64,000 bases of DNA from Roseateles terrae. GTDB taxonomy: Bacteria > Pseudomonadota > Gammaproteobacteria > Burkholderiales > Burkholderiaceae_C. The position numbers and the translations under genes are program-made. Location: positions 372,001 to 436,000 of the forward strand of contig NZ_JACHXO010000002.1 of NCBI RefSeq assembly GCF_014192155.1, written 5' to 3'. The notes under the pieces were generated by a model. That model searched no databases, was not told the DNA's origin, and saw only the letters and a program-made list of their open reading frames with translations. Below, in pieces: positions 39,187 to 47,247 of this stretch; the stretch's first letter is position 1, and the number at the start of each line of letters is the position of its first letter.

Positions 39187-41750
39187 GCGCCGCTCGCAAG
39201 CGAAGCACGCGGATCGCGGTGCTGATCGCGGCAGCCGCGTCGATGGCAGCGCCTTCGCTTGCGTTGCCGCGGGACGCGGCTCCCGCAGCGCCGGCATCGG
39301 CTTCGACGTCGGCATCGGCGCCTGCTTTCACCGCCCCACCCCCGGCGACTGACGCCTGCACCGCCCCTCCGCTCGCCGGACGCGACCTCTACCTGCGCGG
39401 CACGCTGAACAACTGGTCCGCGCCGGACACGCAGCGCCTCTATTGGGTCTGCGACCACCACGAGCTGATCCTCCAGCTCAAGGGCGAGCAGTCCTTCAAG
39501 ATCGGCGATGAGGACTGGTCCGCCGATGCCGATTTCGGCGGCGACCCGCGCGCGATGACCCTCAAGGGCGCCGCCATTCAACAGCGCTTTGATGGTGGCC
39601 TCCATCGGCTGGAGCTGCGATGGGCACAAGGCACGCCCTCGCTGACCGTGGCGCCCTGCCCGCCGACACCTGCGGCCTGCTCCGCTTATCCGGCACCCGA
39701 CCCCAATGCCAGCAGCGTCACCGATCCGGTGGCGCTGAGTGTGCTCTTCGACTCCCGCAGCACCGACTTCAAGCGTCCCTTCGGTGCCCTGCCGGCGGGC
39801 AGCTGGGTGGAGTTCGAACTGAAGGCGTTGCCGGGCGTGACCCGGGTGGAACTGGTCGTCGACAAGCGACGGCTGGAGGGCCCCCAGGAACGGCTGGACT
39901 ACACCGAGCAGGCCCGCGCGCCGATGCACAAGCTGCCCGGCGCGCTGGATGCGCAGGGCCGCGAGCGGTGGTCCGTGCGACACCGCTTCGGCGCCCCGGC
40001 CGTGTATGGCTACTACTTCGTCGTCACCATCGGCGGTCAGCGCTACGTCTACGGCAACAACAAGGACAGCATCTACTGGACCCGCGAGAAAGGCTCGATG
40101 GGCGTCGGCCTGATCGCGGAGATCCCCGGCGGCAAGGCCGGCGCCAGGTCCGACGACCACGCAGACGACAAGCGCCGTATCCGCCGCTACCGCCAGACGG
40201 TGCATGCCGCGGACTTCACCGTGCCCGCCTGGGCGCGTGATGCGGTGTACTACTACGTCTTCCCGGAGCGCTTCCGCAACGGTGACCCGTCCAACGATCC
40301 CAAGCCCGGGCGCGACCGCTATCAGGGCCATGACATCGAGTTCCACACGAACTGGATGGACCGGCCCTACAAACCCGGCAGCGGCGATGGGTCGGACGCG
40401 GTCTACAACAACGACTTCTACGGCGGCGACCTCGCCGGCCTGATCAGCAAGCTGGATGACATCCAGGCGCTGGGCGCCAATGCGCTCTACCTGACGCCGA
40501 TCTTCAAGGCGGCCAGCAACCACAAGTACGACACCGCGGACTACAAGCGCGTCGACCCCGCCTTCGGCACCAACGACGATTTCAAGCGGCTCACCGCGGA
40601 GGCTGCTCGTCGCGGCATTCGTGTGATTCCGGACACCTCGCTGAATCACGTCGGGGCCGATTCACCCTACTTCAACCGCTTCAGCAACTACCCTGCGGGC
40701 GGCGCCTTCGACGGCGGCAAGATCAACCCGACCTCCCCTTACGCCGGCTGGTTCAGCTTCGACACCACCCAGACCGATCCGGATCGGCAGTTCAAAGGCT
40801 GGATGGACGTGAAGGACCTGCCGGAGCTGAACAAGGCCAGCAAGGACTTCCGCCGCTTCGCCTACGAGGCGTCCGACTCGGTGACGACATTCTGGCTGGA
40901 CCAGGGTGCGGCCGGATGGCGGATGGATGTGGCGCCGTATGTGCCGGATGACTTCTGGCGGGGCTGGCGCCAGGCGGTGAAACACCACCGCCCCGACGCG
41001 CTCACCATCGCCGAGACCTGGTTCGACGCCAGCAAGTTCTTCCTGGGCGACAGCTTCGACGGGACGATGAACTACATCTTCCGCAACACCGTGCTGGACT
41101 ACGCCGCCGGCGGACGGGCGGACCGGCTTTATCAAAACCTGGAGCTGCTGCGCGAGGCCTACCCGGCGCAGGCCCTGGCCGCGTCGATGAACCTGCTGTC
41201 CACCCACGACCAGCCGCGCGCCTTGCACCACCTGGGCGCCGACGAGGGCGCGAGTGCGGAAGCTCTGGCGCTGGCCAAACGTCGCCTGCTGCTGGCGGTG
41301 TGGTTCCAGATGACCTGGCCGGGCGCGCCGACGATCTACTACGGCGATGAGGTCGGCGTCACCGGCGGTGACGACCCCTACAACCGCGCGCCCTACCCGT
41401 GGGCTGACCTGGGCGGGCACCCGGATGAAGCGCTGAAGGCGCAGGTGCGGCAGCTGGTCGCGCTGCGGCAGCAGTGGCCGGTGCTGCGGCACGGCAGCCT
41501 GGAAGCGCCGCTGCTGCTGGATGAGCATCTGATCGTGCTGCTGCGACGCGATGGCGCGCAGGCTGCGCTGGTGGCACTCAACAACGCGGACGAAGCGAAG
41601 ACGGTCGCGCTGCAGCTGCCGCCGTCGCTGCAGGGGCAGGCATTGCAGGACGCACTTGGCGGAGATGCGGTGACGGTCGCGCCGGATGGGCGTGTGACGC
41701 TGGAGGTGCCCGCCTTGTCCGGACGGGTGTGGATGCGCAGCTCTCGGTAA
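39183..41750 (+). CDS. exported multi-domain alpha-amylase (GH13) of the mal operon
   Basis: An 855-residue exported enzyme. A Sec signal (residues 11-28) and an Ala/Ser/Pro linker are followed by two beta-sandwich modules: [12 protein letters not shown] (pullulanase-associated/CBM-like) at about residues 68-160 and a second one at about 180-310. The GH13 barrel starts at [19 protein letters not shown]. Catalytic residues are Asp582 (GWRMDVAP), Glu611 (IAETWFD) and Asp676 (LSTHDQPR). Translational coupling to malG suggests it supplies maltodextrins for the transporter in the periplasm. The exact product profile is unknown; neopullulanase-like activity is possible. Confidence 0.9.
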   Translation: MSAARKRSTRIAVLIAAAASMAAPSLALPRDAAPAAPASASTSASAPAFTAPPPATDACTAPPLAGRDLYLRGTLNNWSAPDTQRLYWVCDHHELILQLKGEQSFKIGDEDWSADADFGGDPRAMTLKGAAIQQRFDGGLHRLELRWAQGTPSLTVAPCPPTPAACSAYPAPDPNASSVTDPVALSVLFDSRSTDFKRPFGALPAGSWVEFELKALPGVTRVELVVDKRRLEGPQERLDYTEQARAPMHKLPGALDAQGRERWSVRHRFGAPAVYGYYFVVTIGGQRYVYGNNKDSIYWTREKGSMGVGLIAEIPGGKAGARSDDHADDKRRIRRYRQTVHAADFTVPAWARDAVYYYVFPERFRNGDPSNDPKPGRDRYQGHDIEFHTNWMDRPYKPGSGDGSDAVYNNDFYGGDLAGLISKLDDIQALGANALYLTPIFKAASNHKYDTADYKRVDPAFGTNDDFKRLTAEAARRGIRVIPDTSLNHVGADSPYFNRFSNYPAGGAFDGGKINPTSPYAGWFSFDTTQTDPDRQFKGWMDVKDLPELNKASKDFRRFAYEASDSVTTFWLDQGAAGWRMDVAPYVPDDFWRGWRQAVKHHRPDALTIAETWFDASKFFLGDSFDGTMNYIFRNTVLDYAAGGRADRLYQNLELLREAYPAQALAASMNLLSTHDQPRALHHLGADEGASAEALALAKRRLLLAVWFQMTWPGAPTIYYGDEVGVTGGDDPYNRAPYPWADLGGHPDEALKAQVRQLVALRQQWPVLRHGSLEAPLLLDEHLIVLLRRDGAQAALVALNNADEAKTVALQLPPSLQGQALQDALGGDAVTVAPDGRVTLEVPALSGRVWMRSSR

Positions 41751-41805
41751 GTCAGTGATCAGCGTCGGAGACCGGAGGCCGGGTGGAAGTGCACCCCGGC
41801 ACGCT

Positions 41806-43062
41806 TCACACGCGGCCCGCTTTCATCGCCGCCTCCCGCGGCACGGCCAGCGCGGGGCGATCAATCTGCGCGGACAACAGGTCGATGTCTCTGGCGGTGA
41901 CTCCAACGGATGCGAAGTGCTCTTTCCATCCGGACACCACGCTCGCCACATGGGCCATCTCCAGTCGGGCCTGCTTGGCATCCAGGCCGAATTGGGAGGC
42001 TTCCGACAGCGCATTGTCGAGCGTGGCGTCGTGCCCGGAAACCCCCACTCGCATCTGCTGATAGCCCAGCGATTGGCCCGAAGGCAGGACATCAAAGGCG
42101 GGGGAGAGCCGCAGCGACCCCGTAGGGTTCTGCAACAGCACGTGGTTCTTTTCGTGGTCGTCGGTGTTGTCGATCAGGATGTTGAAGACCATGCGGCGGA
42201 AGAGTTCCCGCATCTGCCGGCGCGCCAGTTGATCCTGGGTATCTCCGCGACGCCTCAGCAACTGAGCCAGCTCCGGATACCCCAGCTCCGCCCCCGCGGC
42301 TTTCAGCGCGACGTTGGCGGACAAGGCATGGAGACGTCGTCCCGTCGCCCGGTCGAATCGCTTCACCGCGACCGCGTGCCCGCCTTGGGGAAGCGTAAGC
42401 GCCTGCGATGCTGCCACCTCAATCTCGGCCTGCTGACACAGCGTCAGCGTGGCGTGCTCCACCAGCGGCATGTTGAAATCTTCTCCGGGCTCGGAGAACT
42501 TCACCACCCACTGTTCGCCCTGAATGTGGATGAGGGCCTTCGGACGCGCGCCCCCGAAGGTCACTCCCGGGGCGACCAGCCGACGCTGAGACTCCTCCAC
42601 GGGCGCGCCCGCCAGGATGTGCTGGACCAGGGTCTCGATGGCCGGCACGTCCGGCAGGCTGGGGAGCGGACCGATGACCCGGGGAAGGTAGCGGGTGCCC
42701 GACGGTGACACGCCTAGCGCGCCAAAGCGTTCGTCCCCCGCGTAGTAGAGGAAGTCGAGCACGCTCAACCGCGTCGGCCGGTCCAGAAACCGGATCACCC
42801 GCTCACCCCATCGGTCGGGTCTCGCGTCGTCCACTGCACCTGCAGCCGTGTCCTTGTCGCGCGGCATGAACTCACCATCGATCAGCGGAAGGTCTTCGCT
42901 GAGTGGGAATCCGCTGTCAAGCCAGGCCTCGTCATAACGCAGGGAGACCCCGCGCTGCGCGCGTGCCATGGCCAGCTCACCGATCAAACGGGGATGCTCC
43001 GGATCTCCGAGCCACCACAGATACAGGGCGTCCGGCAGGTCGCCCGGGATGGCGCCGCTCAT
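41806..43062 (-). CDS. hipA: HipA-like serine/threonine kinase toxin
   Basis: A 418-residue HipA-family kinase. The N-subdomain-1 region (LYLWWLGDPEHPRLIGELAM) is followed by the kinase core: GGARPKALI (ATP-loop region), WVVKFSEP with the ATP Lys, the catalytic signature DNTDDHEKNH and the metal-binding SPAFDVLPS. Known HipA proteins phosphorylate tRNA synthetases and promote persistence; the target here is not predictable. It overlaps the antitoxin gene by four bases in the order antitoxin-toxin. Key catalytic residues appear intact, so it is probably functional. Confidence 0.88.
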   Translation of the reverse strand: MSGAIPGDLPDALYLWWLGDPEHPRLIGELAMARAQRGVSLRYDEAWLDSGFPLSEDLPLIDGEFMPRDKDTAAGAVDDARPDRWGERVIRFLDRPTRLSVLDFLYYAGDERFGALGVSPSGTRYLPRVIGPLPSLPDVPAIETLVQHILAGAPVEESQRRLVAPGVTFGGARPKALIHIQGEQWVVKFSEPGEDFNMPLVEHATLTLCQQAEIEVAASQALTLPQGGHAVAVKRFDRATGRRLHALSANVALKAAGAELGYPELAQLLRRRGDTQDQLARRQMRELFRRMVFNILIDNTDDHEKNHVLLQNPTGSLRLSPAFDVLPSGQSLGYQQMRVGVSGHDATLDNALSEASQFGLDAKQARLEMAHVASVVSGWKEHFASVGVTARDIDLLSAQIDRPALAVPREAAMKAGRV

Positions 43063-43445
43063 TTGGCGCTCCTTCCTGACACTGTCGCGCGCGCTGGCGC
43101 GGTGGGCGCCCCGGCGGCCTTACGTTGGCGGCGGATGGATCTTGCCTGTGCCGCGCGGACGTCGTTCTCCAGGGCCCCCAGGTCCAGTTGCGGATCTGCG
43201 GCATCGGCCAGGGCCCGGCTGCGGCCCATCATCCACAGCGCGGTGGCATAGACCGCCATCGAGACCGTCGGATCGCCGCGCTCCATCCGGGACAGTGTGG
43301 GCTCCGACACCCCGATGCGTGATGCCCAGGTGCCGATGGTCTCCCGCCGACGCTTGCGTGCGATGGCCAGGTTCTGGCCTAGCAGGCGCAGATGGGCGGA
43401 AGCCTCTGCGGGCATCAAGTCAACAGCAGGGGAGCGTTTTGGCAT
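43059..43445 (-). CDS. hipB: HipB-like XRE-family antitoxin
   Basis: A 128-residue DNA-binding protein with an XRE helix-turn-helix at about residues 20-75 (LGQNLAIARKRRRETIGTWA, then VSEPTLSRMERGDP). The C-terminal basic, disordered tail is longer than that of E. coli HipB. It should neutralise the adjacent HipA kinase and repress its own promoter. Upstream are AT-rich boxes with CCAA-N8-TTGG architecture that resemble HipB operators in layout. Confidence 0.85.
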   Translation of the reverse strand: MPKRSPAVDLMPAEASAHLRLLGQNLAIARKRRRETIGTWASRIGVSEPTLSRMERGDPTVSMAVYATALWMMGRSRALADAADPQLDLGALENDVRAAQARSIRRQRKAAGAPTAPARATVSGRSAK

Positions 43446-43471
43446 GCATAAACGTTACCACAGACCGCATT

Positions 43472-43578
43472 TCTCCAATTTATATGTTGGTTTCTGCGCG
43501 ACCGTTGCGTTGGACGGCCTCGCCGCAAAATCTCATATATATGTTGGCAAAAGCTCTATTTCTCCAACTTTTATGGCG
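43472..43578. promoter_or_regulatory. repeated AT-rich boxes upstream of hipBA
   Basis: Three related elements begin with TCTC at 43472, 43531 and 43561. The first contains CCAATTTATATGTTGG (43475-43490), an inverted repeat CCAA-N8-TTGG. The second ends CATATATATGTTGG (43534-43547), and the third is TCTCCAACTTTTATGG. E. coli HipB binds TATCC-N8-GGATA, with the same eight-base spacing, so these are good candidates for antitoxin operators. The third box overlaps the end of the upstream DUF2332 gene. Confidence 0.6.
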
Positions 43579-44704
43579 ACTGTTCCACCCACTCCATCCA
43601 TCTGCCATGCGCGTGCGCCCACGCCAATGGTTCAGTGCACACCTGAGCGCCATCGAGCCAGCGAAGCGTCCACAGCGTGGTGGTCTCCACCGGCTCCCCC
43701 GCTGCGGCGGGCGGCAGCGAGGAGAGCGGCGAAAACTTGCCCGCCTCCCCACTGATCCAAGCCAGGCCCCGCGTCTTCGTCCACCCGGCGAGCGTCTGAT
43801 CCAAACGTCTGCGTTGCTCCGGATCGAGATAGGCCAGCACCCAGGTGTTGACCATCACCGCCTGCGTTCCACCCGGCAGTTGCGACAGCCAGTGATCCAG
43901 CGCCTGAAGACCGTCCTTCGCCGCGATCAGGCGAGGAGGTCTTGCGGCTGCCAGGGCCAACGCCTGACGCAGCCGTCCTCCTCTGGCCTCGTCGTAGGGC
44001 CACACACAGGCGCGGAGCCACCGGGTCGCGATCGCGTCGCTGACGCTGACCGGCGCCGGATCGACGCCCATCGATTCGCTGACCTGCCAGCGGCGTGGGC
44101 CCTTGAGTGCCGAGGGCGGAGGACGCCGCCACTGACCGCGAATCACGGGTGCCGCTGCATCCCCGGCCGGCTGCGGGTCCCAGCCATCTTCGTAGCCGTA
44201 GTCCTGAACGAATAGGTTCAGTCCCGCGCTGCAGCCGAAATCAAACAGTGCAATCGGATGCGGTGTGGCTTCTCCCAGGCCCAGCCGCTGCATCAAGGCC
44301 TGCAGCGCCACTCGCAATGCGCCACAGCGGCCAATCTCGTTGGTTTGCGTGGCGTGGGTGCGCAGCGTCTGCACCAGACGGCTTCGATGGCGCTGGACAA
44401 AAGTACCAAGTGCCGCGGGCAATGCGTCATCCGGTGGACGGTGTCCGTCTGCGGTCGGGTAGTAGTCGTGCAGTTCGCTGCGCGGGACGGTCTCGTCAAG
44501 CATGCAGTCATGCAACGCCGCCAGCAGCAACACCGGCAGTTGCTGGCCCGGCGGCGCCTCTGCCAACAATCCACAGAGCTGCGGATCGTCTGCAATATGC
44601 CGCGCGAGGGCCGCATAAAGACGGTCATCCTGACCGTCCTGCTCGGAGAAGTTCCGGAAACGCCGGGACATGCGGTTCAGCACCGCCGGGTCATCGATCG
44701 TCAT
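43571..44704 (-). CDS. DUF2332 family protein
   Basis: A 377-residue cytoplasmic protein that matches the uncharacterised DUF2332 family. A Rossmann-like motif (IALFDFGCSAGLNLF) and later VNTWVLAYL / WISGEA segments suggest a methyltransferase-like fold, but no activity is known to me. It lies on the same strand as hipBA, 125 bases upstream of hipB, and is not obviously linked to them. Confidence 0.7.
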   Translation of the reverse strand: MTIDDPAVLNRMSRRFRNFSEQDGQDDRLYAALARHIADDPQLCGLLAEAPPGQQLPVLLLAALHDCMLDETVPRSELHDYYPTADGHRPPDDALPAALGTFVQRHRSRLVQTLRTHATQTNEIGRCGALRVALQALMQRLGLGEATPHPIALFDFGCSAGLNLFVQDYGYEDGWDPQPAGDAAAPVIRGQWRRPPPSALKGPRRWQVSESMGVDPAPVSVSDAIATRWLRACVWPYDEARGGRLRQALALAAARPPRLIAAKDGLQALDHWLSQLPGGTQAVMVNTWVLAYLDPEQRRRLDQTLAGWTKTRGLAWISGEAGKFSPLSSLPPAAAGEPVETTTLWTLRWLDGAQVCTEPLAWAHAHGRWMEWVEQSP

Positions 44705-44811
44705 AGGGCCATCCGCATTGAAAGCCCATCATGGCACGCATTGGAGCGCATCAGCGACGAGGCAATGGTCGGCGGTCTGACCGTGGGCCGGCAAAGGCCC
44801 GCCCTGCCCGC

Positions 44812-46995
44812 TCAGGGAAAGTTGGTGACCGTCGGCGTATAGGAGGCATTGCAGCCGGTTTGTGCGCCAGTGTTGTTGACCACATGCACGATGCCGCCGT
44901 TGTTGCCGAGGCAGACGGAGATCATGTTGTGGAAACGCACGGCACTGCTGACCGGTGTTTCGATGGCGCGGTCCAGCCAGATATTGCCGTTGGTGAAGAC
45001 GCTATAGACGCCCAAACCCCAGGCCTCATGACTCGTCACCCAGTCGGACACCTTGTAGGACGCATAACCACGGCCGGTCGGGCTGTTCCAGGCGGACTGG
45101 CTCGGCGGGTCGTAGGGAATCTCGGACTGATAGAAGTAGACCCGGCCGCCATTGCCGTTCCACACGACCTGATGCTTCTGGAAGTGCTCAACAAACAGAC
45201 CGTACATGGTCACATCATTGCCATTCACCCACAGCCCGTTTTCGGACGGATTGCTGGCCCAGCCCACGCCGGCGCCATGGTCCGCACGCCAGATCCAGGT
45301 GTGATCAACAATGGTGTTGTTGCTGTTGACGCTCAGCGCGATCCGCACACGGCCCGCGGCGGCACCGCCGACGCGGAAGAACAGGTCATGCAGCGCAATC
45401 GGATTGGCGGCATGGTTGGCGGCGGCTCCATTGGGGCCAATCTCCACCAGCACCCCCGACTCGACCGCGCCCGCATCCAGGAACAGACCCGAGAGCGTCA
45501 GACCATCCACGTCGGCCGTCTGGATCAGCGGCTGCCCATTGTCGGAGCGCAGCGTCGGGAAGCCGATGCCCAGCACCACCGTGTTGGGATTGTTGATGCG
45601 CAGCGTCTGCGTGAGCACGTAGACGCCAGGGGTCATCAACAGATGCTTGCCCGCAGCGAGCTGCGCATTCAACGTGGCCGCTGAATCACTGGGCTTGGCA
45701 ATGTAGAACTGGGTGATGGGCAGGGTGCGTCCGGGTGTGACGCCGCCATTGGCCCACGAGATGCCACTGGTATTGGTGCGCAGCGAAGGCACCCGCACGG
45801 CATAGCTGCCGTCGCTGTCAATGAACAGATAAGGCTTCTCACGGATCACCGGCGTCTGCGCAATCTTGGTGAAGCGCTGCCCCGCTGTCGGGAAGTCACC
45901 CGCGGGCGCGGTGGGCACCCCAACAAACACCATGTTCCAGTTCGATCCGACCCAGCTGCCCCACTGGCTGTTGCGGGAAATCCATTGCTGCTGACTGCCG
46001 GAATTGACCTGGCCGTCCACCAGCACATCTGAGAACCAGCCGCCGCTGGACCATCCGCTGTTCTGATTCAGCTTGATGTTGCCGCGCACATGCATACGGC
46101 GGAACGGGATGGCCTGCGACACCGCCCATTGCATCGTGTTGTTGCCGATGCCGAGCGTGGGGGTGACCGAGAAGTTTTCGGCACCGCGCCAGAAGTTCTG
46201 CGTGGCGTTGTCCCCGTCAAGATAGGCATTGGAGCGCAGGTCACCAATCACCTGCACCTGGTCCGGGTGGCTGCCCAGCCCCAGCACCTGGGTGTAGAAG
46301 CCCACCGGGATCCGCAGATTGTTGTAGGTGCCCGGCGTCAGCAGAATCGCGTCCCGCCGATTGCCGAAGTGATTGGGCTGCTGGGCGTTGTAGATGTCGT
46401 TGATCAGACCCTGCAAATTGGGCGTGTTCGGATTGACCACCCGCACATTGGGACCGAAGTCCGGCGGAGTGGCCGGCGCGGGCAGGTCGCTGATCACGAA
46501 TTGCTCCCAGGCGGCCACCGTGCTGCGATTGGCCACCAGCACCCCGCCCAGGTTCAGATCGGCAGAGACATACAGCCCATTGGCGGACGACCGCAAAGCC
46601 ACCGTGCCATTGGACTGCGGCACGACGGTGAACTGCTCCCAGCCGCCAATGCTGCCGCGATTGGCAATCAGCTTGTTGGTGTCCGGCGCATTGAGGCCGG
46701 TGTCTGCGGCCACGTAATTGCCGCTGATGGTGGCCCGCAGCGACACGGTGCCGTTGGCGTTGTTGACCAGCTGGAATTGCTCCCAGGTACTGGCCACAGG
46801 CTCGGTGGCGGTCAGGAATGAGGTGCCGGTGGCCGTGGCGCTGACGTAGTTGTTGTTGGCCGTCGCGCGCAAGGTGGCGGCGTGGGCCTCATGGGCCGAC
46901 AGCGCCGTCGCCACCAGACAGGCCACGGTCAGCAGCAAAGCCTGCCCCAGACGGTTCGGGACCCGCGGTGGATCCATTCTTGACTTGCGCGACAT
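44812..46995 (-). CDS. secreted fascin-like and right-handed beta-helix protein
   Basis: A 727-residue exported protein with a perfect ribosome site (AGGAGG, 47002-47007). After the signal (ending HEAHA, about residue 39) comes a beta-trefoil of fascin type with three similar repeats (LRATANNNYVSA, LRATISGNYVAAD, LRSSANGLYVSAD, each ending WEQF). From about residue 180 a parallel beta-helix follows, with Asn/Gly-rich rungs (TPGVYVLTQTLRINNPNTVV, DVDGLTLSGLFLDAGA, NNTIVDHTWIWRADHGAG). Related actinobacterial proteins carry unhelpful names such as adenylyl cyclase. The fold suggests a polysaccharide-active enzyme or binder, with the WRADHGAGVG region a candidate active site. No specific activity is assigned. 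Confidence 0.75.
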   Translation of the reverse strand: MSRKSRMDPPRVPNRLGQALLLTVACLVATALSAHEAHAATLRATANNNYVSATATGTSFLTATEPVASTWEQFQLVNNANGTVSLRATISGNYVAADTGLNAPDTNKLIANRGSIGGWEQFTVVPQSNGTVALRSSANGLYVSADLNLGGVLVANRSTVAAWEQFVISDLPAPATPPDFGPNVRVVNPNTPNLQGLINDIYNAQQPNHFGNRRDAILLTPGTYNNLRIPVGFYTQVLGLGSHPDQVQVIGDLRSNAYLDGDNATQNFWRGAENFSVTPTLGIGNNTMQWAVSQAIPFRRMHVRGNIKLNQNSGWSSGGWFSDVLVDGQVNSGSQQQWISRNSQWGSWVGSNWNMVFVGVPTAPAGDFPTAGQRFTKIAQTPVIREKPYLFIDSDGSYAVRVPSLRTNTSGISWANGGVTPGRTLPITQFYIAKPSDSAATLNAQLAAGKHLLMTPGVYVLTQTLRINNPNTVVLGIGFPTLRSDNGQPLIQTADVDGLTLSGLFLDAGAVESGVLVEIGPNGAAANHAANPIALHDLFFRVGGAAAGRVRIALSVNSNNTIVDHTWIWRADHGAGVGWASNPSENGLWVNGNDVTMYGLFVEHFQKHQVVWNGNGGRVYFYQSEIPYDPPSQSAWNSPTGRGYASYKVSDWVTSHEAWGLGVYSVFTNGNIWLDRAIETPVSSAVRFHNMISVCLGNNGGIVHVVNNTGAQTGCNASYTPTVTNFP

Positions 46996-47169
46996 CCTCG
47001 GCCTCCTGATTCAATGGCTGCTGAGTCTAAGAAGGAAACACGGGCGGTCGGCAACGACTGGTGTCCTTGTGTTTCGTGACCCGCCACATTCTGAGGAGCC
47101 CGTCCCGGAAGAACGAGAGCGTCATACGAACAAATCTTTGCAAAAGCGACGCTGGCAAGAGGCCTGAAC

Positions 47170-47200
47170 AAAAAAGCCCCGGACCTTGCGGCCCGAGGCT
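47170..47200 (-). terminator. rho-independent terminator of the TonB receptor gene
   Basis: Read on the minus strand, an 11-bp stem (AGCCTCGGGCC / GGTCCGGGGCT, two G-T wobbles) with a GCAA tetraloop is followed by six T. It lies 48 bases past the receptor stop codon. Confidence 0.9.
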
Positions 47201-47247
47201 TGAGAGGGTGCTTGCCCGCGTCCGTGGACGCAAGCCCCCGGCACCGA

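Noticed and set aside
41751-41805. Terminator after the mal operon
   Set aside because: A weak GGAGACC/GGAGGCC-like self-complementarity is present but no T tract follows it.
44812-46995. Adenylyl cyclase annotation for the beta-helix protein
   Set aside because: No cyclase catalytic domain is visible. The sequence is a signal peptide, fascin-like repeats and parallel beta-helix rungs.
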